Shown: positions 1 to 8,454, numbered from the stretch's first letter. The stretch: 18,958 bases of DNA from an uncultured bacterium (GCA_937863195.1 CALMET010000125.1:1-18958), one strand, 5' to 3'. The notes: a model not told the origin generated them from the sequence alone. Numbers and translations: made by a program.

Positions 1-1862
1 TTTTGGATCGGTCTGCCGATACGCGTCTTTTGATTGTTGCCATCGATGACGCGTCATTATCACGCATTGGCCGCTGGCCTTGGGACCGTTCAGTGCATGC
101 CGAGCTTGTGCGTCGCTTATCTGAAGCAGGCGCCAAAGTGATTGCTGTGGATGTGAATTTTCCTGAAGCCTCAAATGACTTGCATGATCAAGAGCTCGCA
201 AACGCGATTAAGCTTGCCGGCAATGTTGTTTTGCCAATTGAGCTTTCTGATGTCGTGATTGAAAACGGGGAGTATCTTCAGCGCGGTGAAGCCGTCCAAC
301 CCATCTCACAAATTCTCGGCGCGGCTGCTGCATCGGGTTTCACGAATCTTCCATTAGACGGAGACAACGTTTCGCGTCGCATGCCAGTCATTGTTCGTGA
401 AAAAGACGGTTCAAGCGTAAAGAGTTTCGCTGCTGAAACATTGCGCGTGGCAGGTCTTGCTCTCGCGATAAATGAAATCTCTACTGATAGCTCGGGCCGT
501 CTCATTATCAATTATCCGGGGAGTCCCGGGACGATTCGTCGCCTTTCGGCTGCTGATATTTTGCAGGGCTCAACGAGTCTTGAATCGGTGAAGGGGAGTA
601 TCGTCTTTATCGGTGCGACTGCGCGTGATTTGCATGATGAGCAGCTCGTCCCAACATCGGCTGGTACACCAATGAGCGGGGTTGAGATTCATGCTTCGAT
701 TGCCGACACGCTTTTATCGCGCGCTTGGTTGCGTGATTTGAATATGGCGCTCGCTGGGCTTGGTATGTTATTTGCGGTGTTTATGGTTGGTTTTGCTGCC
801 TATCTCTTGCGTCCGCGCTATAGTGTGATTTTGTTGCTTCTCGCTATTGCTGGGTATGCCGTCGCGACCTTCATTCTTTTTGATAAGGGCATTTTACTTG
901 GTTTATTGTGGCCGGTAATTGCCATGGTCGCCGCCTATATGGGCGCATCAGTATTTCGCTTTGTAACATCTGAACAAGACAAGCAAGAAATCAAACAAAT
1001 TTTTGGACGTTATGTTTCGCCGAGTGTCGTTGAGTCATTGATGGCTGATCCTTCAAAAATCCGTCTTGGTGGCGAACGCCGCCGCATGACGGTACTCTTT
1101 TCTGACTTGCGCGGATTCACCACGCTTTCAGAAAGTCTGACACCAGAGCAGCTCGTCGAAGTCCTCAATCTTTATCTTGATGAGATGACCAAGATCGTCT
1201 TTGAAGAAGGTGGCGTACTCGATAAATACATCGGTGATGCCGTCATGGCGTTTTGGAATGCCCCAATGAATCAAGACGATCATGCCGTTCGCGGTGTGCG
1301 TTGCGCGTTAAAAATGAAAAAGCGTTTACATGAGATGAATACGCGTGCCGAATTTCCTAACGGCGTTCAGTTGCGTGTGGGTGTGGGGTTGAATACGGGC
1401 GAGATGGTGGTCGGTAATATTGGCTCATCGCTTCGTCATGACTATACCGTTATTGGTGATAGCGTAAATCTCGCTTCACGTACCGAAAGCTTATGTAAAG
1501 ATTATGGCGTTGAAATCATCGTGACAAAAAACACCCTCACTGATTTAGCCGGAGCCTTTCTAGTACGCGAACTCGATCAAGTCGCTGTCAAAGGCAAAGC
1601 TGAGCCGATTAAGATGTATGAAGTTCTCTCAGCGACCGAAGGCGCAACCGACGAAGACAAAGAACGCTCCGCACTCTTTGCTGATGCCCTCACTCAGTAC
1701 TACCAGCGTCACTTCTCGCAGGCTAAGGCGCTCTTTGCGGCCTATATGAACCGTTTTGCCAATGACACCACCGCCCAGCTCTTTTTTGACCGCTGTAGCG
1801 AATATGAAGCCAATCCGCCAGGTGTTGATTGGGACGGGACCTTTGTAAGAAAGACGAAGTAA
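1..1862 (+). CDS. CHASE2-domain class III adenylate cyclase (5' end outside window)
   Basis: Membrane-bound cyclase that should convert ATP to cAMP in the cytoplasm in response to a signal sensed outside by CHASE2. The frame is open to the window edge, so the true start and first membrane helix are probably missing. Residues below count from the first full codon (position 3). CHASE2 domain about 8-235 (VAIDDASL, GRWPWDRS, AVDVNF); three membrane helices about 244-268, 273-292 and 297-318; catalytic domain about 365-545. Catalytic residues look intact: metal-binding Asp368 (FSDLRG) and Asp412 (GDAVMAFW), adenine-selecting Lys408 and Thr482 (DYTVIGD), transition-state Asn489 and Arg493. The Lys/Thr pair fits class IIIb, a subclass that in other bacteria is often bicarbonate-responsive (family knowledge). 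The C-terminal helical tail, ending near NPPGVDWDG, is typical of CHASE2 cyclases. No cAMP receptor is visible in the window. Adenylate is more likely than guanylate as product. Confidence 0.93.
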   Translation, partial: LDRSADTRLLIVAIDDASLSRIGRWPWDRSVHAELVRRLSEAGAKVIAVDVNFPEASNDLHDQELANAIKLAGNVVLPIELSDVVIENGEYLQRGEAVQPISQILGAAAASGFTNLPLDGDNVSRRMPVIVREKDGSSVKSFAAETLRVAGLALAINEISTDSSGRLIINYPGSPGTIRRLSAADILQGSTSLESVKGSIVFIGATARDLHDEQLVPTSAGTPMSGVEIHASIADTLLSRAWLRDLNMALAGLGMLFAVFMVGFAAYLLRPRYSVILLLLAIAGYAVATFILFDKGILLGLLWPVIAMVAAYMGASVFRFVTSEQDKQEIKQIFGRYVSPSVVESLMADPSKIRLGGERRRMTVLFSDLRGFTTLSESLTPEQLVEVLNLYLDEMTKIVFEEGGVLDKYIGDAVMAFWNAPMNQDDHAVRGVRCALKMKKRLHEMNTRAEFPNGVQLRVGVGLNTGEMVVGNIGSSLRHDYTVIGDSVNLASRTESLCKDYGVEIIVTKNTLTDLAGAFLVRELDQVAVKGKAEPIKMYEVLSATEGATDEDKERSALFADALTQYYQRHFSQAKALFAAYMNRFANDTTAQLFFDRCSEYEANPPGVDWDGTFVRKTK

Positions 1863-1868
1863 CTGAGG

Positions 1869-1880
1869 TATTATCATTGT
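1869..1880 (+). promoter_or_regulatory. Candidate -10 element just before the HELGH gene
   Basis: TATTAT at 1869-1874 lies 6 bases before the ATG at 1881. No convincing -35 is seen. A weak GAGG at 1865-1868 is 12 bases from the ATG. The element could drive a leaderless transcript, or the gene may simply be read through from the cyclase 18 bases upstream. Confidence 0.35.
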
Positions 1881-3338
1881 ATGAGCATGGAGAAAATGGG
1901 AGTAAATGAAGATTCTGCACGGGTTGAGCGAACCACTGCACCACAAGGCTCAGCGCGCCACGAAAGTCCAGAGAGACCTCTAAAAGAGTCTCAAGTATGG
2001 AAAACTCAAGAAGGTGAACCTCTTTGTCGCGTAGAGGCAGCATACGGTGAAGTTGAGGAGGGTGCTTACCATATCCATGGCAGAGCCAGATCTTTAACAT
2101 CCCTCCTCCTGCATGGTGAAAAAAATGGAAAACCGGTGACGATAGACGTTTTACGGATGACGGGTGCAGTAGGAGAAGCGCCAACCATTGGTAAGATTCT
2201 CGTGGCTGAGAAAAAGCAAAAAAGCTACGCATTCAGTCAGTCTCAGGGTCTCGTCACGGCCCCGCCGTTAGATAATCCTGGTGCGCTAGCCGTGCTTTTG
2301 CATGAGCTTGGACATGCTACACAAAATACCGAGCCTGAGTTCAGAAAATATTTAGCTGAAAATCGCAAGCCGCTATTTGAGACAGAAGACCCTGCTTCTC
2401 GAGAAGAAGTCATGGGTCAGCTTAAGGCGTCTGTACCAGATATTGATGAGCAAGAGATTAGTCGCCGCATGTCTGAGTGGGATTTTTTCGCAGAACGCGT
2501 CAGAACTGAAAATGCCAAGAAAAAATCCCTACAGGGGTCAATAGAAGAGGTGCAGCATCGCTTGAATAGCGAATACTTGGCTATCGTTGAAAAAAGCCCC
2601 AAACTGCAAAATTTTCTTCAGGGGCTAAAAAGCAAAGACATTGGCGTGGTATTTCAACAGCACGAAGTCCGTCTTGCGGACAACCGGTCGGATATTTTTC
2701 GTCTCCCTGGCATTAAATCGCCCTTGTCAGAGTCACAGCAAAACCAGCTATTTTCTCCTGAAGGTAAGCAAAAAATCATCGCGATCTTAGAACATTTTCA
2801 ACAGCCATCCACGAATGATATGGTGTCTGATGTTTTTTTTGAGGGCGGTCACCTGGTGATCAAACTACCGCTGGGTAGCAATGAATATTCAGACGGTATT
2901 TTCGTTGAGCTCCCTATCGGTAAAACCGCCGATCATGCAAATGCCGCCAAGATCGTTACGGATGAAAGTACGCTGCGCGAGCTTGAAGCTCAATCAGAAA
3001 AGGTTGACCAAGCCATTAAAGAGGCAAAATATCTCTTACAACAATACATCCAAGATCATGATCTTGCCGACACGTTTAACCTCCCTAGAGCTATTGCCGA
3101 AAGAGATGCAAATGCTCGGGCAATGATTTGGATGAATAAAATGAAATCAGCAGGAGTAAATCTTTTTGCTGTAAGTGCTGCACCAGGTCAGGAGGAGGGG
3201 AGTTGTGAAACGGATCCAGACGAACCCATTCAGGGCTCAGCTCACCAAGCGTTACGTAACTCTATCAATTCCTACAGGGCAAACATCGGACAAATGCGTC
3301 AGGCAAAAGGAAAGACGAAGTATCCTCGTTCATCGTAG
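1881..3338 (+). CDS. Unknown 485-residue protein with a gluzincin-like HELGH motif
   Basis: I do not recognise a named family. Residues 141-145 are HELGH inside LAVLLHELGHATQ, matching the zinc-metallopeptidase HExxH pattern (His141, Glu142, His145). A second conserved-looking segment, AERDANARA (406-414), could supply the third zinc ligand through Glu407. That follows my memory of similar CPR proteins with HEIGHA...ERxAxARA and is unproven. No signal peptide or membrane helix is seen, so it is predicted cytoplasmic. The middle (about 195-250) and 365-395 are charged, helical and probably coiled. The tail has an acidic stretch (about 437-449) and then a basic helix. ATG 1881 is used; Met3 and Met6 are alternatives. 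It lies 18 bases after the cyclase and may share its transcript. A structural role for the zinc site is also possible. Confidence 0.85.
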   Translation: MSMEKMGVNEDSARVERTTAPQGSARHESPERPLKESQVWKTQEGEPLCRVEAAYGEVEEGAYHIHGRARSLTSLLLHGEKNGKPVTIDVLRMTGAVGEAPTIGKILVAEKKQKSYAFSQSQGLVTAPPLDNPGALAVLLHELGHATQNTEPEFRKYLAENRKPLFETEDPASREEVMGQLKASVPDIDEQEISRRMSEWDFFAERVRTENAKKKSLQGSIEEVQHRLNSEYLAIVEKSPKLQNFLQGLKSKDIGVVFQQHEVRLADNRSDIFRLPGIKSPLSESQQNQLFSPEGKQKIIAILEHFQQPSTNDMVSDVFFEGGHLVIKLPLGSNEYSDGIFVELPIGKTADHANAAKIVTDESTLRELEAQSEKVDQAIKEAKYLLQQYIQDHDLADTFNLPRAIAERDANARAMIWMNKMKSAGVNLFAVSAAPGQEEGSCETDPDEPIQGSAHQALRNSINSYRANIGQMRQAKGKTKYPRSS

Positions 3339-3352
3339 CTATCTTCAATGCA

Positions 3353-3413
3353 TTGACAAATCCCCCCAAAAACGTTGAGCTGATGGCGTTCAATCTTGAA
3401 CACTAGGAGGTGA
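3353..3413 (+). promoter_or_regulatory. Helicase leader: consensus -35, palindrome and perfect Shine-Dalgarno
   Basis: TTGACA at 3353-3358 is a perfect -35 hexamer, but the -10 at the right spacing (TGAGCT, 3376-3381) is poor. A palindrome, GTTCAA-TC-TTGAAC (3388-3401), has perfect 6-bp arms and could be an operator or small hairpin. AGGAGGTGA (3405-3413) is a full Shine-Dalgarno; its core ends 6 bases before the TTG at 3417 and decides the start. Confidence 0.5.
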
Positions 3414-3416
3414 GTT

Positions 3417-5150
3417 TTGGACCTTCCCATCGCAAAACAACGTGATCGGATCATACAAACCATTCTCGAGAATCCTGTGACGATCATCGTCGCAGAGACC
3501 GGGAGTGGTAAGTCGACCCAGGTGCCACGGTACCTGCTCGATCATGGGTTTAGGGTCATGGTGACTCAGCCGCGACGGCTCGCGGCCTTTTCTGTCGCAG
3601 AGTTTGTGGCTGCCGAATATGGTGAGCCACTTGGCTGCACGATCGGCGTGCGCACGCGTGATGACAAGATCTCAAGTGAGAAGACACGCCTCTTGTTTGC
3701 CACCGACGGACTCGTCGTGATGCGCGAACTTATGGGGCACAATTCTGAATTTGATGTCCTCATCATCGACGAAGTCCATGAATGGAATGTACATATCGAA
3801 GCCTTGGTTGCGCTAGCACGCAAAGCCATCACTGAAGGTCATCAGATCAAGATCGTCATCATGAGCGCCACGCTCGATGCCGAACGACTCTCAGCATACT
3901 TCGACGATGCGCCCGTGGTGACCGTGACAGGACGCACCCACCTGGTGAAGAAGATCAAAAAAGGCGCATCCATTGCCGATGACGCGAATGCCTTGCTCAA
4001 GCGAGGCAAGAACGTCTTGATCTTTGTTCCCGGCAAGCGTGAGATTCATGACTTGATGGAGGTACTCGATAGCGAGCACCGACGTGACGCGGTCATATTG
4101 CCCTTGCATGCTGAGCTTGATACCCACAAGCAACAGCGCTGCTTCAAGCACTATGATCGCCCCAAGTGCATCATCGCCACTTCAGTGGCGCAAACGTCGA
4201 TCACCATCGACGATATCGATGCCGTCATCGACTCGGGTCTCGAGAACCGCGCTTGCGTCGTAGGTGGTGTCACCGGCCTCTATGAAGAGGTGATTTCACT
4301 CGCCGATGCTGAGCAACGTCGAGGACGTGCCGGGCGTACCAAGCTCGGCTACTACATCGATCACGCTCCAGAAGTCGAACGAGATGAATACCCAGTCCCC
4401 GAGATCATGCGAATCAAGCTCGAGCAAATCGCGCTGAAGTTGGCCATGGTTGGTCATCGTATGCAGGACATCGCGTTCTTTCATCAGCCGCCTGAGTATT
4501 TGGTGAGGGACGCCGAGAGCACATTGCAAGCGCTCGGATGCCTGAGCCCATCAGGTAAGGTAACGAAGAAAGGTGGACGCATCGCTCTGCTCCCGGTTTC
4601 GGTAGAAGCCGGTTGCATGCTGCTCGAAGCGGAGCGCCTTGGTGTCGTGGATGAGATTATCCCCGTGATCTCGGTTTTCGAAGCGAGCGGCATTACCGAA
4701 GGCGATGGTCGCATCGGCTTTGGTGGTTGGCGTGAGCTCTGCGGCGACGAGCAAGATTCAGATCTCATCGCTCAGTCCAAGGTCTTTATGGCCATTCGTT
4801 CGATGCCGCGTCACGTGCGTGAGCGGTATACGCTGAGGCCAAAGGCCGTCGAACGTGCAGAAGGCGTCTACAAGAGCCTTATGCGCGATCTGGCTGAAAA
4901 GGTGAACCTCGATGCCCTCTATGGGGGCAAAGAGGCCGTTATCGCCTCGATCAGATCAGGGCTTTTGGACACCTTTCGTCGTACGAGCAAGCGACGCGTC
5001 TACTCTTCAGTAAACGGTGAGAAGCGCACCTTGCAAAAGTCGAGCATCATCGACCATCATCGCCGCATCGTCGGAGTCCCTTGGGACTTGCGTCCAGATC
5101 TCGGCGGTGAAGTAAAAGCGTTCATTCTCTTTGCCACTAAGGCAGCCTAA
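3417..5150 (+). CDS. DEAH-box ATP-dependent RNA helicase, HrpA/HrpB-like, short form
   Basis: Predicted cytoplasmic RNA helicase of the DEAH/RHA group. The motifs run in order: Walker A AETGSGKST (26-34, Lys32), Ia TQPRRLAA (about 50-57), II DEVH (118-121), III SAT (150-152), IV IFVPG (202-206), V ATSVAQTSITIDD (264-276) and VI QRRGRAGR (300-307). Residues about 340-440 resemble the winged-helix/HA2 region (LVRDAESTLQALGCL). At 577 residues it is much shorter than E. coli HrpA (about 1300) or HrpB (about 810), and no clear OB-fold tail is seen. The start is TTG, chosen because a perfect SD precedes it. Ile is written almost always as ATC, unlike the cyclase and uvrA, and the gene looks more GC-rich than its neighbours. 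A terminator follows directly. The RNA target is unknown. Confidence 0.9.
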   Translation: MDLPIAKQRDRIIQTILENPVTIIVAETGSGKSTQVPRYLLDHGFRVMVTQPRRLAAFSVAEFVAAEYGEPLGCTIGVRTRDDKISSEKTRLLFATDGLVVMRELMGHNSEFDVLIIDEVHEWNVHIEALVALARKAITEGHQIKIVIMSATLDAERLSAYFDDAPVVTVTGRTHLVKKIKKGASIADDANALLKRGKNVLIFVPGKREIHDLMEVLDSEHRRDAVILPLHAELDTHKQQRCFKHYDRPKCIIATSVAQTSITIDDIDAVIDSGLENRACVVGGVTGLYEEVISLADAEQRRGRAGRTKLGYYIDHAPEVERDEYPVPEIMRIKLEQIALKLAMVGHRMQDIAFFHQPPEYLVRDAESTLQALGCLSPSGKVTKKGGRIALLPVSVEAGCMLLEAERLGVVDEIIPVISVFEASGITEGDGRIGFGGWRELCGDEQDSDLIAQSKVFMAIRSMPRHVRERYTLRPKAVERAEGVYKSLMRDLAEKVNLDALYGGKEAVIASIRSGLLDTFRRTSKRRVYSSVNGEKRTLQKSSIIDHHRRIVGVPWDLRPDLGGEVKAFILFATKAA

Positions 5151-5193
5151 AACAAACCCCCGTACCAACTCTGGTGCGGGGGCGTTTGTTTTT
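5151..5193. terminator. Bidirectional terminator between helicase and trpS
   Basis: Arms AACAAACCCCCGTACC (5151-5166) and GGTGCGGGGGCGTTTGTT (5173-5190) pair around the loop AACTCT. T-rich sequence follows on +, and an A-rich flank gives T-richness on the - strand. The two genes converge here with only 41 bases between their stops, so the element serves both. Confidence 0.88.
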
Positions 5194-6202
5194 AACGGCC
5201 GAGGCCTACTTTCTTTTTTACTTGTTCGAGTTTTACTTTAGCGATTTCACGAGCTTTCGCTGCGCCATCCGTGAGAATTTGATTGAGCTCCGTCGGATCA
5301 GCGCGTAGTTCATGAATGCGCTTGGTGATTGGTGCGAGGTGATTCGCAACGCCTTCAGCAACCGCTTTTTTGAAATCTCCGTAACCTTTGCCGGTGAACT
5401 CTGCCTCAATTTCTTCCATCGTTTTACCGGTCATGTGATGGTGAATCACCATCAAATTTGAAATGGCAGGTTTTGTATCAGGATCATACTTTACCACGCT
5501 ATCGGCATCGGTGACGGCCTTCATGATTTTCTTCGTGATCGTTTCGGCGTCATCGTCTAACAAAATGGTACCAATTTTAGATTCATCACTCTTGCTCATT
5601 TTCTTCAATGGATCCTGCAAGCTCATGATGCGAGCACCGTGTTCTTGAATGAGTGCTTTTGGTTGGATGAACGTTTGATCGTAGAACGCATCTTCATCAA
5701 AGGTCGAGTTGAAGCGTTGGGCAATATCGCGTGTGAGTTCAACATGTTGCACTTGGTCTTCGCCAACTGGCACGACCGTTGTGTCATAAAGAAGAATATC
5801 GGCCGCCATCAAAACAGGGTAGGTAAAGAGACCGACACCAGCGCCATCAGCACCTTCTTTTTGTGACTTGTCTTTAAACTGTGTCATGCGTGAGAGTTCA
5901 CCCATGCGTGTAGAGCAGCTCAAGATCCACGCGAGCTCAGCATGTTCAGCGACTTCACTTTGAATAAACATGGTCGTGCGTTTTGGATCGAGGCCAACAG
6001 CAACATAGGTCGCGGCTATATCCATGGTGAGACGACGCAATTCTTTTGGATCTTGCGGCACCGTGATGGCATGAGAGTCCACAATACAAAACATCGAAGG
6101 GTATTCATGCTGCAAGGTCGCCCATTGTTTGAGGGCGCCAATGTAGTTACCCAAGGTCGGGATCGAGGTCGGTTTTACCCCCGAAAAAAGCATCTCTTTC
6201 AT
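5192..6202 (-). CDS. trpS: Tryptophan--tRNA ligase
   Basis: Cytoplasmic class I aminoacyl-tRNA synthetase that charges tRNA-Trp with tryptophan. The 336-residue length matches bacterial TrpRS. The N-terminal FSGVKPTSIPTLGNYIGAL carries the HIGH-type signature (TLGN, 16-19). The Rossmann fold continues through the VPVGEDQVQHVELTRDIA region (144-161), and the second ATP-binding loop KMSKS is at 201-205. The C-terminal helical anticodon-binding part is complete. The ATG at 6202 has no Shine-Dalgarno; Met4 (6193) is an alternative start. It has its own space upstream (6203-6247) after the rnj terminator, so it is probably transcribed separately. No T-box or trp leader is visible in that short gap. 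Confidence 0.97.
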   Translation of the reverse strand: MKEMLFSGVKPTSIPTLGNYIGALKQWATLQHEYPSMFCIVDSHAITVPQDPKELRRLTMDIAATYVAVGLDPKRTTMFIQSEVAEHAELAWILSCSTRMGELSRMTQFKDKSQKEGADGAGVGLFTYPVLMAADILLYDTTVVPVGEDQVQHVELTRDIAQRFNSTFDEDAFYDQTFIQPKALIQEHGARIMSLQDPLKKMSKSDESKIGTILLDDDAETITKKIMKAVTDADSVVKYDPDTKPAISNLMVIHHHMTGKTMEEIEAEFTGKGYGDFKKAVAEGVANHLAPITKRIHELRADPTELNQILTDGAAKAREIAKVKLEQVKKKVGLGR

Positions 6203-6229
6203 GCATGCAGGCTATCGCACGACAGGCGA

Positions 6230-6276
6230 AATGTAAATAAAACCAAACCCCCTCCTCACGACAAGTGAGGAGGGGG
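6230..6276 (-). terminator. rnj terminator
   Basis: Perfect 12-bp stem, CCCCCTCCTCAC (6248-6259) with GTGAGGAGGGGG (6265-6276), around the loop GACAA. Read on the - strand, a T-rich stretch (TTTGGTTTTATTTA) follows the stem. It lies 13 bases past the rnj stop. Confidence 0.88.
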
Positions 6277-6289
6277 CAAGGGGGAGGCG

Positions 6290-8278
6290 TTAAACCTCGA
6301 TGAGAACCGGGATAACCATTGGGCGAAGCTGGGTTTTGACGTACAAGAATTCACCCATTTCGTCACGGAGTTTGTCCTTCAAGAGCGACATATCCGTTTG
6401 GCCTTTGCTGTGTTCAGTAGCGGCTTTCACGATGGCAGCGGCCTTAGCGCGGCTTTGACCGATAAGGTCCTGCATCTCTTTCATGAAGACAAAACCGCGA
6501 GCGATAATGTCTGGCATGGCTTCGAGATTGCCGGTGCGGCCGTCAATGACGGCGACCATGATCACGACGCCGTCGCCAGCAAGATGCTGACGATCACGAA
6601 GGACGATTTGGTTGGTATTACCAACGCCGAGACCGTCAACGAACACATAGCCCGTTTCGATCTTTTTGTTGGTCATCATGCCATTGCCTTGATTGTCGAA
6701 CTCCATCACCTGGCCATTATCCGCGATAAAAATATTTTTCGGATTGAAACCATTGGCGATAGCGACTTTGGCGTGGTCGACCAAGAACGAGTAGTGACCC
6801 TCAATAGGGATCAAGTACTTCGGCTTAATCATGCCGTGCATTTCAACAAGATCATCTTGTTGTGCGTGGCCACCAGCATGAACGTCCATCATTTTATAGT
6901 GGACGACTTCAGCGCCTTCGCGGCAAAGAGTATCTTTCACGCGTTGTACCGAGCGTTCATTGCCAGGAATAATCGAAGACGAGAAGACGACAGTATCGCC
7001 AGCAACCAAGTTCACCGTAGGGTGTTCGTGGTTGGCGATGCGCATAAGCGCGGCGCGTTCTTCGCCTTGAGCACCGGTACAAATAACCGCCGTTTTTTCG
7101 CGAGGATATTTGTCGAGGTCACGAGCATCGATCAAGGTCGTCTTGCCGACGTCCATATAACCGAGCTGTTGGGCAATCATCACGTTCGACTTCATCGAGA
7201 AGCCTTCGATAGCAACCTTGCGGCCGCTGCGTTCACAGGCTTTGATAATCTGTTGAACACGCGCAATCATCGAAGCAAAGGTACCAATAATGATACGGCC
7301 CTTGGCGTTCTTAATGATCTCATCGATATTGTGCTGGATCTCGATTTCAGGCATTTGGCGACCAGGCTTTGAAGCATTGGTTGAGTCACACATGAGCGCG
7401 AGCACATTGCGTTCACCGAGCGCTTTAATCTTTTCGGTGTCTTGTTTTGATTGCGCGCCTGGGCCTTCTTCGAGCTTAAAGTCACCCGTGTGAACGATAA
7501 TGCCGGCTGGCGTGTTCACGATGACACCAAGTGAAGAGGGGACCGAGTGGGCAACACCAAAGAATTCAACCTTGAACGCACCGAGCTGAAGCACATCGTC
7601 TGAAGTAACAGAGAAGAGATTCAAGCGAGGTTTGTCTTTGTGGTCTTCTTGGCGTTTGGCGATAATGCCGCACGTGAGATCAGTCGCGAATACCGGCGGA
7701 TTGCCGAGCGTCGGGACGAGATGAGGGATGCCACCAATATGGTCATAGTGACCATGGGTGATAATCACACCGCGAACATTTTTTTCACGGCCCTTGAGCG
7801 ATGAGAGGTTCGGGATGATGTAATCAACGCCAGGCATGTCGTCGTCAGGAAACTGAAGACCAAGATCAATAATGATAATGTCTTCGCCGTATTCAAGAAG
7901 CGTACAGTTGCGGCCGATTTCTTCATTGCCACCTACAACGGTAACTTTGAGACGAGCGCCTTCAACTTGAAGGCTGTCCGTATCAGAACCGGTTTTGCGT
8001 TGCGGGTTGTGCTTGTAGGCACCCATGCGTGGCAAAGGTTGAATCAAGCTCATTGGACCGCGACGGCGATTGCCACGTTTGACTTCATTTTTGTCACTCG
8101 TGCCATGGCCGCGGTATTTTTCATCTTTCGCGAAGCCAGTTTTTAAACTGTCGCGCGTATTGTAATTGGCACCGCCCCTTGGTTTAAAAGGAGGGCGCGG
8201 TCCACGTGGCGGAAGCGGACGTGGGGTTGGGTTCGGAGTCGCCGGAGCGCCCGTACCCGGGGTATTTGTTTGTTCCAT
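6290..8278 (-). CDS. rnj: Ribonuclease J
   Basis: Metallo-beta-lactamase/beta-CASP ribonuclease that degrades and matures RNA through 5'-to-3' exonuclease and endonuclease activity. The first 105 or so residues are a disordered Pro/Arg/Gly/Lys-rich extension, probably RNA-binding. The catalytic core starts near LKVTVVGGNEEIGRN. The zinc motif HGHYDH is at 175-180 (His175, His177, Asp179, His180), and later ligands lie in VAHSVPSS and VHTGDFK. The beta-CASP part includes CDSTNASKPG, TFASMIARV and CTGAQGE, with the late histidine motifs HAGGHAQQDD and IEGHYSF. A C-terminal domain of about 100 residues follows. Total 662 residues, longer than the roughly 555 of the Bacillus enzymes because of the N-terminal tail. 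There is no Shine-Dalgarno at ATG 8278. A structured leader lies upstream. Confidence 0.97.
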   Translation of the reverse strand: MEQTNTPGTGAPATPNPTPRPLPPRGPRPPFKPRGGANYNTRDSLKTGFAKDEKYRGHGTSDKNEVKRGNRRRGPMSLIQPLPRMGAYKHNPQRKTGSDTDSLQVEGARLKVTVVGGNEEIGRNCTLLEYGEDIIIIDLGLQFPDDDMPGVDYIIPNLSSLKGREKNVRGVIITHGHYDHIGGIPHLVPTLGNPPVFATDLTCGIIAKRQEDHKDKPRLNLFSVTSDDVLQLGAFKVEFFGVAHSVPSSLGVIVNTPAGIIVHTGDFKLEEGPGAQSKQDTEKIKALGERNVLALMCDSTNASKPGRQMPEIEIQHNIDEIIKNAKGRIIIGTFASMIARVQQIIKACERSGRKVAIEGFSMKSNVMIAQQLGYMDVGKTTLIDARDLDKYPREKTAVICTGAQGEERAALMRIANHEHPTVNLVAGDTVVFSSSIIPGNERSVQRVKDTLCREGAEVVHYKMMDVHAGGHAQQDDLVEMHGMIKPKYLIPIEGHYSFLVDHAKVAIANGFNPKNIFIADNGQVMEFDNQGNGMMTNKKIETGYVFVDGLGVGNTNQIVLRDRQHLAGDGVVIMVAVIDGRTGNLEAMPDIIARGFVFMKEMQDLIGQSRAKAAAIVKAATEHSKGQTDMSLLKDKLRDEMGEFLYVKTQLRPMVIPVLIEV

Positions 8279-8341
8279 AGAAATGGTAAATATTCAGAAT
8301 CGGTCAGCCAGCAAAAAAAGAAAAGAGCTTTTGTACTATTT

Positions 8342-8421
8342 ACTTGTTCGAGGTTGTCACGACTTTCGTCCCCCATTGAGTGAGTTCAATGAGAGACGAA
8401 AAGCGTTCAACGAAGACAAGT
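8342..8421 (-). promoter_or_regulatory. Long hairpin at the 5' end of the predicted rnj mRNA
   Basis: Nested complementary blocks on the + strand: ACTTGT 8342-8347 with ACAAGT 8416-8421; TTTCGTC 8364-8370 with GACGAAA 8395-8401; CATTGA 8374-8379 with TCAATG 8386-8391 (6-base loop). The predicted rnj start site (about 8410) falls near the high-coordinate edge, so the inner two stems should form at the 5' end of the rnj mRNA. GACGAAAA (8395-8402) can instead pair with TTTTCGTC (8437-8444), so two folds compete if transcription starts further upstream. The strand is inferred from the promoter. Confidence 0.5.
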
Positions 8422-8446
8422 TACCAGCACTAAGCGTTTTCGTCAA
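8418..8446 (-). promoter_or_regulatory. rnj promoter
   Basis: Read on the - strand: -35 TTGACG (8441-8446), 17-base spacer, extended TGG, -10 TAACTT (8418-8423). The expected start near 8410 gives a leader of about 130 bases. A second weaker -10 candidate, TATTTA, lies 8 bases before the ATG (8287-8292). Confidence 0.55.
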
Positions 8447-8454
8447 GTGGATAA

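Noticed and set aside
1723..2232. 169-codon open frame on - across the cyclase/HELGH junction
   Set aside because: Antisense to two better-supported genes; the translation looks like a shadow and has no promoter or SD.
3353..3381. Complete sigma70 promoter before the helicase
   Set aside because: The -35 is perfect, but no -10 of acceptable quality exists 16-18 bases downstream, so only the -35 match is reported.
6398..7372. 324-codon open frame on + antisense to rnj
   Set aside because: Fully inside the clear RNase J gene, with shadow-like composition, no recognisable domain and no start signal.
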